Shown here piece after piece: positions 1 to 8,858 of a stretch of 64,000 nucleotides of DNA. Numbering within the stretch: position 1 is the first letter of the stretch; every line of letters begins with the position of its first letter. This DNA is from Sphingobium sp. V4 (GTDB lineage: Bacteria > Pseudomonadota > Alphaproteobacteria > Sphingomonadales > Sphingomonadaceae), in assembly GCF_029590555.1 (NCBI RefSeq), contig NZ_CP081001.1, positions 682,001-746,000 of the forward strand, in the 5' to 3' direction. The position numbers and the translations under genes are program-made. The notes beneath the pieces were generated by a model. That model was not told where the DNA came from and did no database searches. It saw nothing but the letters and a program-made list of their open reading frames with translations.

Positions 1-656
1 GGCTCGTCCAGGCTATAGCCGAGGCCGCGGATGGTGGTGATGACGTCGGCGCCCAGCTTCTTGCGGATGCGGGTGACGAACACCTCGATCGTGTTGGAAT
101 CACGGTCGAAATCCTGATCGTAGATATGCTCGATCAGCTCGGTACGGCTGACCACCTTGCCCTTGTGGTGGAGCAGGTAGGAGAGCAGCTTATATTCCTG
201 CGCGGTGAGCTTCACCGGATCGCCCTTCAGCGTCACCTTGCCCGAGCGGGTATCGAGGCGGACGTCGCCTGCGGTCAGTTCGCTCGACGCATTGCCAGAC
301 GCGCGGCGGATGAGCGCGCGCAGGCGCGCGATCAGTTCCTCGCTCTGGAACGGCTTGGCGAGATAGTCGTCCGCACCGGCATCGAGACCGGCCACCTTGT
401 CCGACCAGCTATCGCGCGCGGTCAGCACCAGCACGGGGAAAGCGCGGCCTTCCTTGCGCCAGCGGTCGAGCACGGTGAGGCCGTCGATGGTGGGAAGGCC
501 CAGGTCCAGCACAACCGCGTCATAGCTTTCGGTCGCGCCCAGGAAATGGCCGTCCTCGCCATCGGTGGCGAGGTCCACGGCGTAGCCCGCGCCCTCCAGC
601 GTGTTCCTGAGCTGCTGGCCCAGGCTCGGTTCATCCTCGACGATCAGCAGACGCAT
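1..656 (-). CDS. OmpR/PhoB-family response regulator (3' end beyond window)
   Basis: DNA-binding response regulator of a two-component system. It begins MRLLIVEDEPSLGQQ at the ATG ending at 656 and runs off the left edge with about 218 residues visible and no stop. The receiver domain shows the acidic pair EDE near residues 7-9, the phospho-acceptor Asp in VVLDLGLP near residue 51, the Thr in LVLTARD and Lys in AKPF near residue 101. The second half is a winged-helix effector (KLTAQEYKLL, VVSRTELIEHIYD, NTIEVFVTRIRKKLG, TTIRGLGYSL). A PepSY-protein gene lies 46 bases upstream on the same strand. The partner kinase is probably further left, outside the window. PhoP/QseB-like subfamily is likely, but the target genes cannot be told from sequence. 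Confidence 0.95.
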   Translation of the reverse strand, partial: MRLLIVEDEPSLGQQLRNTLEGAGYAVDLATDGEDGHFLGATESYDAVVLDLGLPTIDGLTVLDRWRKEGRAFPVLVLTARDSWSDKVAGLDAGADDYLAKPFQSEELIARLRALIRRASGNASSELTAGDVRLDTRSGKVTLKGDPVKLTAQEYKLLSYLLHHKGKVVSRTELIEHIYDQDFDRDSNTIEVFVTRIRKKLGADVITTIRGLGYSLDE

Positions 657-702
657 GGGGCTGTTCCGTTTCTGTTATGAATAGGGTTGAAGGGCGCGCC
701 GG

Positions 703-1023
703 TCAGCGCGCCATGCCGATAATATCGCCCGTCCTGCCGTCCGCATCAACCCACATGACCTTGCCGTCCTTCACATATTTCAGGCGATAGCGGTTGGACG
801 AGGGGTTGAACTCGCTGCCGACATAGGTGGCGCCGCCAACGGCGGCGTCGACGCGACGCTTGATCATCGAGAAAGGCATGACCTGGCCGTCCAGCATAGC
901 GCGGCGGGCGGCGTCCTGTTCGTCGCGGCGATTGCCGGCGTCGGCGGCGGGGATCGCCACCGCCAAGGCAAGCGCTGCGCCAAGGGCAGCGGTCAGGCTG
1001 TTCCACTTCATCATCATGGGCAT
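703..1023 (-). CDS. Secreted PepSY-domain protein
   Basis: Small exported protein of about 106 residues. An N-terminal signal peptide (KWNSLTAALGAALALAVAIP, Ala-Ala-Asp-Ala region) is followed by a single PepSY-like domain: PFSMIKRRVDAAVGGATYVG ... RYRLKYVKDGKVMWVDADGRTGDI. PepSY domains are often found beside OmpR-type two-component genes, as here. The function is unknown; they are thought to inhibit peptidases or modulate a sensor. The start is uncertain: in-frame ATGs lie at 1023, 1017, 1014 and 1011, and an upstream extension to 1125 would read through repeat DNA, so I reject it. Confidence 0.75.
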   Translation of the reverse strand: MPMMMKWNSLTAALGAALALAVAIPAADAGNRRDEQDAARRAMLDGQVMPFSMIKRRVDAAVGGATYVGSEFNPSSNRYRLKYVKDGKVMWVDADGRTGDIIGMAR

Positions 1024-1090
1024 GGCATAGGCGCAGCGCATTGAACAGGTGGTGAATGGCGGTGCGGGATGCTGTTTCCGTTTTTCGTTA

Positions 1091-1194
1091 TCCCCGCGCA
1101 GGCGCGGACCCATCGTCCGAAACATGGGCTTCCTGCCCGTTCAGGAGATGTCGAAGAGAGTCACGCGCCTCTCTTCGACCCGCCTGAGCGGGGA
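1091..1194. repeat. Nested inverted repeat (REP-like doublet)
   Basis: Outer arms 1091-1104 (TCCCCGCGCAGGCG) and 1181-1194 pair with one mismatch. Inside them, TCGAAGAGAG at 1151-1160 and CTCTCTTCGA at 1169-1178 form a perfect 10-bp stem with an 8-base loop. It fills the spacer between the SIMPL and PepSY genes. It has no T-tract, so it looks like an extragenic palindromic element more than an intrinsic terminator. Confidence 0.6.
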
Positions 1195-1219
1195 CGACGA
1201 TCATGATTTGGCGACGGCC

Positions 1220-1951
1220 CTATTTCTCCAGCGCATATTGCACGGTCAGCGTCACCGAGGCGCTCACCTGACCGGGTTCGACCGGGGTGACGGGCGCGGC
1301 GTCGGCCTTGAAGCGCGCGCTTTGCATCATCGGCATCGGCGGAGTGCCGCCGCTGTTGCTTTCACTGATCGACACCAGTCGCGCCGAACCAAATCCTGCG
1401 GCCTGTGCATAGAAATCGGCCTGTGTCCTGGCGCTTTTCAGCGCGGCGCCGCGCGCCTGGACGAGGAGCGGCGAGGGGTCTTCGATCGAGAAGCTGGGAC
1501 CGTTGATGTTGGTCGCCCCTGCCGCGACCATCGCGTCGAGCGACGCGCCGACCCGCTTGATGTCGCGCAGCTTCACCGTCAGCTGGTTCGACGCTTCATA
1601 GCCGATGAAGCGTGGGCCGGACGGCTGGCCGTCGCGGTTGCTGTAGTCATATTGGGCGCTGAGATTGATGCCGCTGGTCTGGATGTCCTTTTTCGCGATG
1701 CCGGCCTTGGCCAGCGCTGCGATCAACCTTTCGGTCTGCGCGGCATTGTCCTGCATGGCGGCCTGCGCGGTCTGTGCGCGGGTCTGGACGCCGGTGCCGA
1801 CGGTCGCGACATCTGGCGCGGCCTCGACGCTTTCGGTGACGTTCAATGTCACCACCGGCGCGGTCTCGGCGATGGTGACGCTGGTCTGGGCAAGTGCCGC
1901 GACAGGCAGTGCGGCGGCGCCGAGCGCCATCAGGGCGAGAGCGGATTTCAT
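1220..1951 (-). CDS. SIMPL (DUF541) domain periplasmic protein
   Basis: Exported protein of 243 residues. It has a clear signal peptide (MKSALALMALGAAALPVAAL, then AQT) and a SIMPL/DUF541 domain: the opening VTLNVTESVEAAPDVATVGTG, the QARGAALKSARTQADFYAQA stretch and a closing beta strand SVTLTVQYALEK. The family occurs across bacteria as periplasmic or outer-membrane-linked proteins, sometimes tied to oxidative stress; the molecular function is unproven. The start at 1951 is fixed by a strong ribosome site (GAGGAGA, 8 bases upstream) and the signal peptide. The same frame is open far upstream to 3004, but that extension is antisense to the ABC-F gene and has no protein character. Confidence 0.85.
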   Translation of the reverse strand: MKSALALMALGAAALPVAALAQTSVTIAETAPVVTLNVTESVEAAPDVATVGTGVQTRAQTAQAAMQDNAAQTERLIAALAKAGIAKKDIQTSGINLSAQYDYSNRDGQPSGPRFIGYEASNQLTVKLRDIKRVGASLDAMVAAGATNINGPSFSIEDPSPLLVQARGAALKSARTQADFYAQAAGFGSARLVSISESNSGGTPPMPMMQSARFKADAAPVTPVEPGQVSASVTLTVQYALEK

Positions 1952-2146
1952 GAAATTTTCTCCTCGATAAGCCTTGCACCCGTATTTGGCCCGGGTGCGA
2001 TGAATGGACGCTGACATGCGGTGAAAGCCGTGCGACAGCTTTCGGGTTCCGTTCTTGCGCTCGGCCGCCCGCCGGTTTGTGTGTTCCGCATTTTCCGAGC
2101 CGTCAGGTGGTTCCACCGCCCAAGAAAATGCTCTAGCTGCACCGCC

Positions 2147-3928
2147 ATGGCAGCTCCGATCCTCTCCTTCGAAAATCTCGGCCTCTCGCAGGGCACCCAC
2201 TGGCTGTTTCGCGGCATCGACATTCATGTCGGGCAGCGCGACCGGCTGGCGCTGATCGGGCGCAACGGCGCTGGCAAGACGACGTTGCTGAAGCTGATCG
2301 GCGGCCAAATCGAGCCGGACGAGGGCACGCGATCGGTCCAGCCGGGCGCGCGGGTCATCACGCTGGAACAGGACCCGGACGTGACACCCTTTGCCACGCT
2401 GCGCGATTTCGCGCTGGCTGGAGAATTCGCGCCGCCCCCCCATGAGGTGGAGGCGATCGCCGACCAGCTGGGCATCGACCTGTCGCGCGAGGCGAAGACG
2501 GCGAGCGGCGGCGAGCGTCGCCGCGCCGCCATTGCCCGCGCGCTGGCGAGCGAGCCGGACCTGCTGCTGCTCGACGAGCCGACCAACCATCTGGACATCG
2601 CCGCGATCGACTGGCTGGAAAACTGGCTGGCGCGCTACAACGGAGCCTTCATCGTCATCAGCCATGACCGCGCCTTCCTGACCCGGCTCACGCGCCAGAC
2701 GCTGTGGCTCGACCGCGGGCAGATGCGCCGCAACGAGGTGGGATTCGGCGGGTTCGAGCAGTGGATGGAAGCGGTCTATGCCGAGGAGGCGCGGGCGGCC
2801 GAGAAGCTGGACGCGAAGCTGAAGATCGAGGCGCACTGGCTGGAACGCGGCGTCACCGCGCGGCGCAAGCGCAACCAGGGGCGGCTCGCGAAACTGTGGG
2901 AAATGCGCGCCCAGCGCGCGGCGATGCAGGGACCGCAGGGAACCGCCAAGATCGCGGTGGCGAGCGACGACAGCAAGACCAAGAGCGTCATCAAGGCCGA
3001 GCATGTCACCAAGGCGTTCGGGGACCGCACGATCATCAAGGATTTTTCGCTGCGCGTGCAGCGCGGCGACCGGATCGGAATCGTCGGCGGCAATGGCGCG
3101 GGCAAATCGACGCTGCTGAAGCTGCTGACCGGGGAAATGGCGCCCGACAGCGGCGAGGTGACGCTGGCCAGGACGCTGGACATGATCTTCATCGACCAGC
3201 AGCGCAGCCTGATGCAGGGCGACAAGAGCGTGCGCGACGTGCTGGCGGAAGGGGGCGACTGGATCGACGTGCGGGGGTCACGCAAGCATGTCCATGGCTA
3301 TCTCAAGGATTTCCTGTTCGATCCGAGCCTTGCCGAGGCGAAGGTCGGCACATTGTCCGGCGGCGAGCGGTCGCGGCTGCTGTTCGCGCGGGAATTTGCG
3401 CGCGAATCCAATCTGCTGGTGCTGGACGAGCCGACCAACGACCTAGACCTCGAAACGCTCGACCTGTTGCAGGAAGTGATCGCGGACTATGACGGCACGG
3501 TGCTGATCGTCAGCCATGACCGCGACTTTCTGGATCGCACCGTCACGGTGACGCTGGGGCTGGACGGCACCGGCGTGGTGGACGTGATCGTGGGGGGCTA
3601 TGCCGACTGGATCGCCAAGCGCGACCCACGCAAGGCACCCAGGGCGGAGAAGAAGGAGGCCGCGCCTCCGCCTCCGCCAAAGCCCCTATCGGCCAAGCTC
3701 AGCTACAAGGACCAGCGCGACCTGGACCTGCTCCCCAAGCGGATCGAAGAACTGGAAGCGGCGATCGCGCGGGACGAGGAGGCGCTGGCCGATCCGGCGC
3801 TCTACACCCGCGATCCCGCGAAGTTCGCCGCGCTGACCGGCGCGATCGAGAAGGCGCGGGCCGAAAAGGATGCAGCCGAGGAGCGCTGGTTGGAACTGGC
3901 AGAGAAGGCCGAGGGTCTGGCCGGCTGA
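2147..3928 (+). CDS. uup: ABC-F family ATPase, Uup-like
   Basis: Soluble protein of 593 residues with two fused ABC ATPase domains and no membrane segments; ABC-F proteins act on ribosomes. Domain 1 has Walker A GRNGAGKTT, signature SGGERRR and Walker B LLLLDEPTNHLD. Domain 2 has GGNGAGKST, SGGERSR and LLVLDEPTNDLD. A C-terminal charged coiled coil (SYKDQRDLDLLPKRIEELEA onward) follows a Pro-rich linker and is the hallmark of Uup, which also binds DNA. I chose the ATG at 2147 (MAAPILSFENLGLSQG), where similarity to the family begins; the frame is open from 2021 but the preceding residues look random. Another ABC-F member such as EttA is less likely because of the C-terminal coil. Confidence 0.92.
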   Translation: MAAPILSFENLGLSQGTHWLFRGIDIHVGQRDRLALIGRNGAGKTTLLKLIGGQIEPDEGTRSVQPGARVITLEQDPDVTPFATLRDFALAGEFAPPPHEVEAIADQLGIDLSREAKTASGGERRRAAIARALASEPDLLLLDEPTNHLDIAAIDWLENWLARYNGAFIVISHDRAFLTRLTRQTLWLDRGQMRRNEVGFGGFEQWMEAVYAEEARAAEKLDAKLKIEAHWLERGVTARRKRNQGRLAKLWEMRAQRAAMQGPQGTAKIAVASDDSKTKSVIKAEHVTKAFGDRTIIKDFSLRVQRGDRIGIVGGNGAGKSTLLKLLTGEMAPDSGEVTLARTLDMIFIDQQRSLMQGDKSVRDVLAEGGDWIDVRGSRKHVHGYLKDFLFDPSLAEAKVGTLSGGERSRLLFAREFARESNLLVLDEPTNDLDLETLDLLQEVIADYDGTVLIVSHDRDFLDRTVTVTLGLDGTGVVDVIVGGYADWIAKRDPRKAPRAEKKEAAPPPPPKPLSAKLSYKDQRDLDLLPKRIEELEAAIARDEEALADPALYTRDPAKFAALTGAIEKARAEKDAAEERWLELAEKAEGLAG

Positions 3929-3939
3929 ACGCCTGCGTC

Positions 3940-3971
3940 CGTTCGGGGCTCGACTTCGCTCGGAACGAACG
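3940..3971. repeat. REP-like palindrome between uup and VIT gene
   Basis: CGTTCG at 3940-3945 and CGAACG at 3966-3971 bracket GCTCGACTTCGCTCGG. The wording resembles the TTCGA-rich repeats found elsewhere in this window (11693, 63755). There is no T-tract. Confidence 0.45.
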
Positions 3972-4008
3972 GCAGGGTAGGGGCGACGCGACGGGGACGA
4001 GGTATCCG

Positions 4009-4722
4009 ATGGACACGCAGACCGCATCCGCACAGCCCCATCATGAGGTTCATTATGTGAACCGCGTCGGCTGGCTGCGGGCGTTGGTCCTGGGCGCGAA
4101 TGACGGGATCGTGTCCACCGCCAGCCTGATGACCGGCATCGCGGCGTCGGGCGCGGACGCGCAGACCATCCTGTTGACCGGCATCGCTTCGCTGGTGGCG
4201 GGCGCCATGTCGATGGCGGCAGGGGAATATGTTTCCGTCAGCGCGCAGTCGGACACGGAGCGGGCCGATCTTGCCAAGGAGAGGAAGGCGCTCGCCACCC
4301 AGCCCGATGCCGAATGGGCGGAATTGCGCGACATCTATGTCGAACGTGGCCTGACGCCGGACCTGGCGGGCGAGGTGGCGCAGCAGTTGATGGCGGCCGA
4401 TGCGCTGGCGGCCCATGCGCGGGACGAGCTGGGCATTTCCGAAATCGCGACCGCGCGTCCGGTGCAGGCCGCGCTGGCCTCCGCCGCCAGCTTTGCGGCG
4501 GGAGCGGCGCCGCCGGTGCTGGCCGCCGCGCTCGTGCCGGCGAGCGAGGCCATCATCGCGATCGTGGGGATTTGCCTGCTCTGCCTGGCCATGCTGGGCC
4601 ATGCCGGGGCGCGGCTGGGCGGAGCGAAGCCGCTGCGGTCGATCCTGCGCACGCTGTTCTGGGGCGCGCTGGCGATGGCGGTGACGGCGGGCGCGGGGCA
4701 TCTTTTCGGCGCGGCGATATGA
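4009..4722 (+). CDS. VIT1/CCC1-family iron/manganese transporter
   Basis: Integral membrane protein of 237 residues of the VIT (vacuolar iron transporter) family, which moves Fe2+ or Mn2+ across membranes. Hallmarks are the N-terminal NRVGWLRALVLGANDGIVST, the second-helix ASLVAGAMSMAAGEYVSVSA motif with its conserved Met and Glu, a cytosolic acidic helical region (residues about 82-150), and three C-terminal membrane helices. The N-terminus is His-containing (PHHEVHYV). Start at 4009 has a GAGG sequence 8 bases upstream. It stands alone between uup and the glutathione peroxidase gene, and detoxification of excess iron would fit next to a peroxidase. Confidence 0.9.
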   Translation: MDTQTASAQPHHEVHYVNRVGWLRALVLGANDGIVSTASLMTGIAASGADAQTILLTGIASLVAGAMSMAAGEYVSVSAQSDTERADLAKERKALATQPDAEWAELRDIYVERGLTPDLAGEVAQQLMAADALAAHARDELGISEIATARPVQAALASAASFAAGAAPPVLAAALVPASEAIIAIVGICLLCLAMLGHAGARLGGAKPLRSILRTLFWGALAMAVTAGAGHLFGAAI

Positions 4723-4761
4723 TGGCAAGGTCGGCGCCGACCTACTTTCAGGAGACGATAA

Positions 4762-5307
4762 ATGACTGATATCCAGCAGATTCCCCTCAAGACGATCAAT
4801 GGGACGGACGCCAGCCTGGCGGATTATGCTGGCCAGGTGGTGCTGGCGGTCAATGTCGCCTCCAAATGCGGGCTGACCCCGCAATATGAGGGGCTGGAAA
4901 AGCTCTATGCCGACTATAAGGCCAAGGGGCTGGTCGTGGCAGGTTTTCCCGCCAATGATTTCGGCGCGCAGGAGCCGGGCAGCAACGACGAGATCGCCAG
5001 CTTCTGCACCACCAATTTCGGCGTGGATTTCCCGATGTTCGAAAAGATCGTCGTCACCGGCCCCGAAAAGCATCCCCTCTACGCCGCATTGACCAGCGCG
5101 CAGCCTGAAGCGCAGGGCGAGGGCGACGGGTTTCGCGAAAAGCTGAAAGGTTATGGCATGACACCGACCGAACAGCCCGAAGTCCTGTGGAATTTCGAGA
5201 AGTTCCTGATCGGCAGGGACGGTAGCGTCGCCGCCCGTTTCGCGCCGACGACGGCGCCTGACGACCCAGCGCTGGTCGCCGCGATCGAGGCGGAACTGGC
5301 CAAGTGA
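4762..5307 (+). CDS. Glutathione peroxidase family protein
   Basis: Thiol peroxidase of 181 residues that reduces hydrogen peroxide or lipid peroxides, usually with thioredoxin in bacteria. The catalytic residue is Cys36 in NVASKCGLTPQY (Cys where animal enzymes have selenocysteine). The family motif VAGFPANDFGAQEPGSNDEI and the Trp of VLWNFEKFLI are present. A good ribosome site (AGGAGA) sits 8 bases before the ATG. The stop overlaps the GTG start of the following M20 peptidase, so the two are probably co-transcribed. No signal peptide is seen, so it is cytosolic. Confidence 0.95.
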   Translation: MTDIQQIPLKTINGTDASLADYAGQVVLAVNVASKCGLTPQYEGLEKLYADYKAKGLVVAGFPANDFGAQEPGSNDEIASFCTTNFGVDFPMFEKIVVTGPEKHPLYAALTSAQPEAQGEGDGFREKLKGYGMTPTEQPEVLWNFEKFLIGRDGSVAARFAPTTAPDDPALVAAIEAELAK

Positions 5308-6614
5308 TTCGGTCGCTGATCGCGGGCGCGCTGCTGTTGGGCGGCGCGCCGATCGCCCATGCGGCGCTCAGCCCGGCCGAGCGCAAGATCGGAGCAAGCG
5401 TGGAGGCGGGCTATGAACCGTCCGTCGTGCTGCTCGAAAAACTGGTGAACCAGAATAGCGGATCGATGAACTTTCCGGGCGTGAAGGCGGTAGCCGACAT
5501 GCTGCGCCCGGAGTTCGAGGCGCTGGGCTTTGCCGTGACGTGGAAGCCGATGGATGCGGCCAAGCGGGCCGGTCATCTGATTGCGGTCCACAAGGGCAGA
5601 GCCGGCACGACGAAGATGCTGTTGATCGGCCATCTCGACACCGTGTTCGAACCGGATTCGCCGTTCCAGACCTTCGTGCGCGAAGGCGACTTCGCCCGTG
5701 GCCCCGGCGCAGCCGACGACAAGGGCGGGGTGGCGACGATGCTGCTGGCGTTGAAGGCCATGCAGGCAGCAGGCACGCTGAAGACCGCCAATATCGAAGT
5801 GGTGCTGACCGGCGACGAGGAGGATTCGGGCGATCCCGTCTCGATCGCGCGCGCTGATCTGGTCGCGGCGGGCAAGCGCGCCGATGTCGCGCTCGATTTC
5901 GAGGGGCTGTCCCAGGAAGACGGCAAGGACATGGGCTCGATCGCCCGCCGCTCCTCCAACAGCTGGACGCTGAGCGCGACGGGCAAGTCGGGCCATAGCT
6001 CGGGCATCTTCTCCGAAAAGGCGGGGGATGGCGCGATATATGAACTGGCGCGGATCATCACGGCCTTCCGCAAGGAACTGCCCGAACCGAACCTGACCTT
6101 CAATGTCGGGCTGATCGGCGGCGGCCAGAGCGCGGAGGTGGACAAGGACGGCGTGCGGATCGCGGTGACGGGCAAGACCAACATCATCCCGCCGGTCGCG
6201 GTGGCGAAGGGTGATTTCCGGACGCTGAGCGAGGAGCAGACCAGCCGGGTGCAGGCGAAAATGCAGGCGATCGTCGACAGCGGGCACCTCAACGGCACGT
6301 CGGCCAGCATCACCTTCGACCTCGGCTATCCGTCGATGGCGCCCACTGATGGCAACAGGGCGTTGCTGGCCAAGCTGAACGGCATCAACCGCGACCTGGG
6401 CCTGGCCGAAATGCCCGCGCTCGATCCGCTCAAGCGCGGCGCGGGCGACATCGCCTTCGTCGCGCAGGATACGGACGGACTGGTCGGGCTGGGGCCGGCT
6501 TCCAGTGGCGACCATAGCCCGGCGGAGAAGGTCGATCTGGCGAGCATGAAGCGTCAGGCGAAGCGCGCCGCCATATTGATGAGCCGGCTGGCGGCGGAGC
6601 CGGGACGGAAGTGA
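5304..6614 (+). CDS. Exported M20-family metallopeptidase (carboxypeptidase G2-like)
   Basis: Zinc exopeptidase of 436 residues with a signal peptide (MIRSLIAGALLLGGAPIAHA), so periplasmic. Metal-site motifs: GHLDTVFEP, GPGAADDKGGVATML and LTGDEEDSG; a dimerisation domain lies in the middle, and late GAGDIAFV and SGDHSPAEKVDL motifs complete the M20 fold. It starts at GTG 5304, whose TG forms part of the preceding TGA stop (GTGA overlap). Family members release C-terminal glutamate or cleave dipeptides; the real substrate is not deducible. Confidence 0.9.
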   Translation: MIRSLIAGALLLGGAPIAHAALSPAERKIGASVEAGYEPSVVLLEKLVNQNSGSMNFPGVKAVADMLRPEFEALGFAVTWKPMDAAKRAGHLIAVHKGRAGTTKMLLIGHLDTVFEPDSPFQTFVREGDFARGPGAADDKGGVATMLLALKAMQAAGTLKTANIEVVLTGDEEDSGDPVSIARADLVAAGKRADVALDFEGLSQEDGKDMGSIARRSSNSWTLSATGKSGHSSGIFSEKAGDGAIYELARIITAFRKELPEPNLTFNVGLIGGGQSAEVDKDGVRIAVTGKTNIIPPVAVAKGDFRTLSEEQTSRVQAKMQAIVDSGHLNGTSASITFDLGYPSMAPTDGNRALLAKLNGINRDLGLAEMPALDPLKRGAGDIAFVAQDTDGLVGLGPASSGDHSPAEKVDLASMKRQAKRAAILMSRLAAEPGRK

Positions 6615-6621
6615 TGTCCGG

Positions 6622-6651
6622 CCGTCATCCCCCGCTGGGCGGGGATGACGG
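6622..6651. repeat. Perfect palindrome after the M20 gene
   Basis: CCGTCATCCCC (6622-6632) pairs perfectly with GGGGATGACGG (6641-6651) across an 8-base loop. It begins 7 bases after the M20 stop codon. There is no run of T, so it may be a REP element or a Rho-type mRNA end stabiliser rather than an intrinsic terminator. The rest of the 6652-6813 spacer shows nothing else I can name. Confidence 0.6.
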
Positions 6652-6813
6652 TCATGACTGACGACGAACGGGGTCGGGTTCGCGCCGGGCCTTGGGACCG
6701 ATGGCCTGACACGGCTGCTCGGTAGAGGGGGCGAGGGCGCTTGCGCGCAGGATACCCGACTTCGTTCGCAATGCCGATTCACACGAACGCCATCCGGCTG
6801 TAGGGATGGTCTC

Positions 6814-7458
6814 ATGCTTCCACATTCGCCGCTGCTCCCCCCGTCGATCGGTCCGGTGCTTGAAACATTGAGCATCATCGGCACATTCGTCTTCGCCGCA
6901 TCGGGCGCGCTGGCCGCCGCGCGGCTGCAGCAGACACTCGTCACCTTCGCCTTCTTCGCGCTGGTGACGGGAGTGGGCGGCGGCACGGTGCGCGACCTTC
7001 TGATCGGGGCGCCGGTCTTCTGGGTGGTGGACGCGGTGCCGGCGATCGCCTGCATGGCGGCGGCGCTGGTCGTCTGGTTCACCCCGCGCCGCTGGTGGAA
7101 GGAGCGGGCGCTCGACTGGCTAGACGCGGTGGGCCTGGCTGCTTTCGCGGTGTTCGGCGCGGCCAAGGCGATGAGCTTCGGCGTGCCGCCTTTCGTCGCG
7201 GGCATGATGGGCGTGGTGACGGGCTGCGTCGGCGGCATCATGCGCGACCTGCTGGCGGGCGAGCCGTCGATCCTGCTCAGACCCGAACTCTATGTGACGG
7301 TGGCTGCCTTTGCGTCGGGGCTGTTCGTGGCGCTGCGCTGGATCGGGCTGGACATGCCGGTCGCCGGTATGATCGCCGCGCTGCTGGGCTTCGCGCTGCG
7401 GGCGGCGGCGATCCGGCGGGGGCTGGGGTTGCCGGTCTATCGGGATGAGCAGGGGTAG
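6814..7458 (+). CDS. TRIC/UPF0126 family membrane protein (YicG-like)
   Basis: Integral membrane protein of 214 residues built from two repeats of three helices, each with a glycine-rich turn: repeat 1 GVGGGTVRDLLIGAPVFWV, repeat 2 GCVGGIMRDLLAGEPSIL. This is the UPF0126 family, homologous to trimeric intracellular cation channels; some members have been proposed to transport glycine. About seven membrane segments are visible, ending in a basic tail. It is followed by the convergent O-antigen ligase-like gene, 34 bases away. No regulatory site is recognised. Confidence 0.9.
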   Translation: MLPHSPLLPPSIGPVLETLSIIGTFVFAASGALAAARLQQTLVTFAFFALVTGVGGGTVRDLLIGAPVFWVVDAVPAIACMAAALVVWFTPRRWWKERALDWLDAVGLAAFAVFGAAKAMSFGVPPFVAGMMGVVTGCVGGIMRDLLAGEPSILLRPELYVTVAAFASGLFVALRWIGLDMPVAGMIAALLGFALRAAAIRRGLGLPVYRDEQG

Positions 7459-7492
7459 GGCGATTTCTGATCCGATGCAATCGGATCAAAAA

Positions 7493-8851
7493 CTAGCGAC
7501 CGTCCCGGAGTGGGCCGGGAACTGCCGCGCTACCGACAGCGCTATGCTCGATCCCAGTGGGGCTTGCCAACATATTCGTCCCACCTTCAGTCCGGGTTGC
7601 TCTGCTGGCGGCCAGAAGTATCGCGATGCAGGCAAATATCAGAACGATAAATCTCGGGAAGAACAGCATTCCGTCAAGCATCGCCATCGCCAGCAGCGCG
7701 TCGAGCATGGCCAGCACGGGCATGAGGTCGGGTCGCGCTAACACCGCCTGATGGGCGTGCCATATGGCTCGGACGAGAAGATAGAGGGCAGGAATGGTGC
7801 CGACCAGCCCCCAACTCAGCAGGAACTGAAGAATGGCGTTATGAGGCTGGAGATGCGGAAACACGCCCGCAGGCGCCAGCCAGATGGACGCGCCTTCCCC
7901 CGCGCCGAAAAGGGGGTGCTCAAGCCACAGCGACGCCATTGATGACCACAGGTTCACGCGGCCGCCCATTGCTGCATTCCCGCTCGACACATCCTTCGCT
8001 TCGAACAGCACAAAATAGGGGTCGCCAAACGGCAGCAATGACGTCGCCAGCATATAGGCGACGAAAAGGCAGGCCGACGTCCCGATCATGAAGATCAGGT
8101 TGGGACGTGTGCGGGCAAACAGGGCCGCGATCGGCAAGGCGCATATGATCCCGAACACCGCCGCCCGTGTGCCCGACCAGATTGCCATCCCCGCAAGCAG
8201 GATGATGGCCAGATAATGCCATGCCGAGGCGCGTTTTTCATTGGAGGCCAGCCATGTCTCGCCGAGCATGAAAGCCAGAACGGCCCCACAGAAGGCGCCG
8301 AACAAACGGCCCGATATGAAGCCCGGTATGGCAACGCCCCAGCCAAAGGGCGAGTCGCCCATCGATATGCCCTCGGACGCCGAGAGGAAATGCCAGGCCG
8401 TCAGAAGGGAGAGCGCAAACAATGCTGCAATAACCGGAGCGATGAGACGCGAGATGCTCTCGCGAGGGACAACACTCAAACTACCGTAAATGGCAGCGCC
8501 GAACGCCAGATGTACAATCCATCTGAGCGTCAGCGCCATTGAACCAAAGGTATTTGGGGATGTGAAGAAAGCGCTCCACCAGAAGACGCAAAGAAATGCA
8601 ATCAGCGCGATCCTGATATTTCGATCCAAATCGGCGTAGATTTCGCGAAATTTCACACCTTTGTGGAGGGCGAGCAGCACGAATGCAACTTCCGCCGCAA
8701 GAAATACCACGCCCAGCTGTCGGGAGAAATTCAAGCCGGGGGAAGGAAGCGAAATTGAGTATGTTCGATATAACAGGCCGCAAATGACGAGCCCGGCAGC
8801 AATCAGCCAGCCTATGACGGACATTGTCGCGAGACTGTTTTTTTGCGTCAT
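7493..8851 (-). CDS. O-antigen ligase/polymerase-like membrane protein
   Basis: Polytopic membrane protein of 452 residues with about a dozen hydrophobic segments and a periplasmic loop before the last helices (SLWLEHPLFGAGEGASIWLAPAG, then HLQPHNAILQFL). The PHNAILQ motif and the loop layout match the Wzy_C/WaaL group that ligates or polymerises surface polysaccharide. It stands alone, not in a sugar-transferase cluster. GC is lower than its neighbours: 45% on 8581-8640 and 53% on 8641-8700 by count. The ATG at 8851 is preceded by a run of ten G on the coding strand that occupies the ribosome-binding position. Which glycan it handles is unknown. Confidence 0.85.
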   Translation of the reverse strand: MTQKNSLATMSVIGWLIAAGLVICGLLYRTYSISLPSPGLNFSRQLGVVFLAAEVAFVLLALHKGVKFREIYADLDRNIRIALIAFLCVFWWSAFFTSPNTFGSMALTLRWIVHLAFGAAIYGSLSVVPRESISRLIAPVIAALFALSLLTAWHFLSASEGISMGDSPFGWGVAIPGFISGRLFGAFCGAVLAFMLGETWLASNEKRASAWHYLAIILLAGMAIWSGTRAAVFGIICALPIAALFARTRPNLIFMIGTSACLFVAYMLATSLLPFGDPYFVLFEAKDVSSGNAAMGGRVNLWSSMASLWLEHPLFGAGEGASIWLAPAGVFPHLQPHNAILQFLLSWGLVGTIPALYLLVRAIWHAHQAVLARPDLMPVLAMLDALLAMAMLDGMLFFPRFIVLIFACIAILLAASRATRTEGGTNMLASPTGIEHSAVGSAAVPGPLRDGR

Positions 8852-8858
8852 GTGGTCG

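Noticed and set aside
126..680. 184-codon plus-strand frame opposite the response regulator
   Set aside because: It is the reverse complement of clear receiver and winged-helix motifs and has no protein character.
1952..3004. Long minus-strand open frame opposite the ABC-F gene, joined to the SIMPL gene
   Set aside because: The SIMPL protein has its own signal peptide and strong ribosome site at 1951. The extension is antisense to conserved ATPase motifs and is His/Arg/Gln-rich, a normal by-product of high GC.
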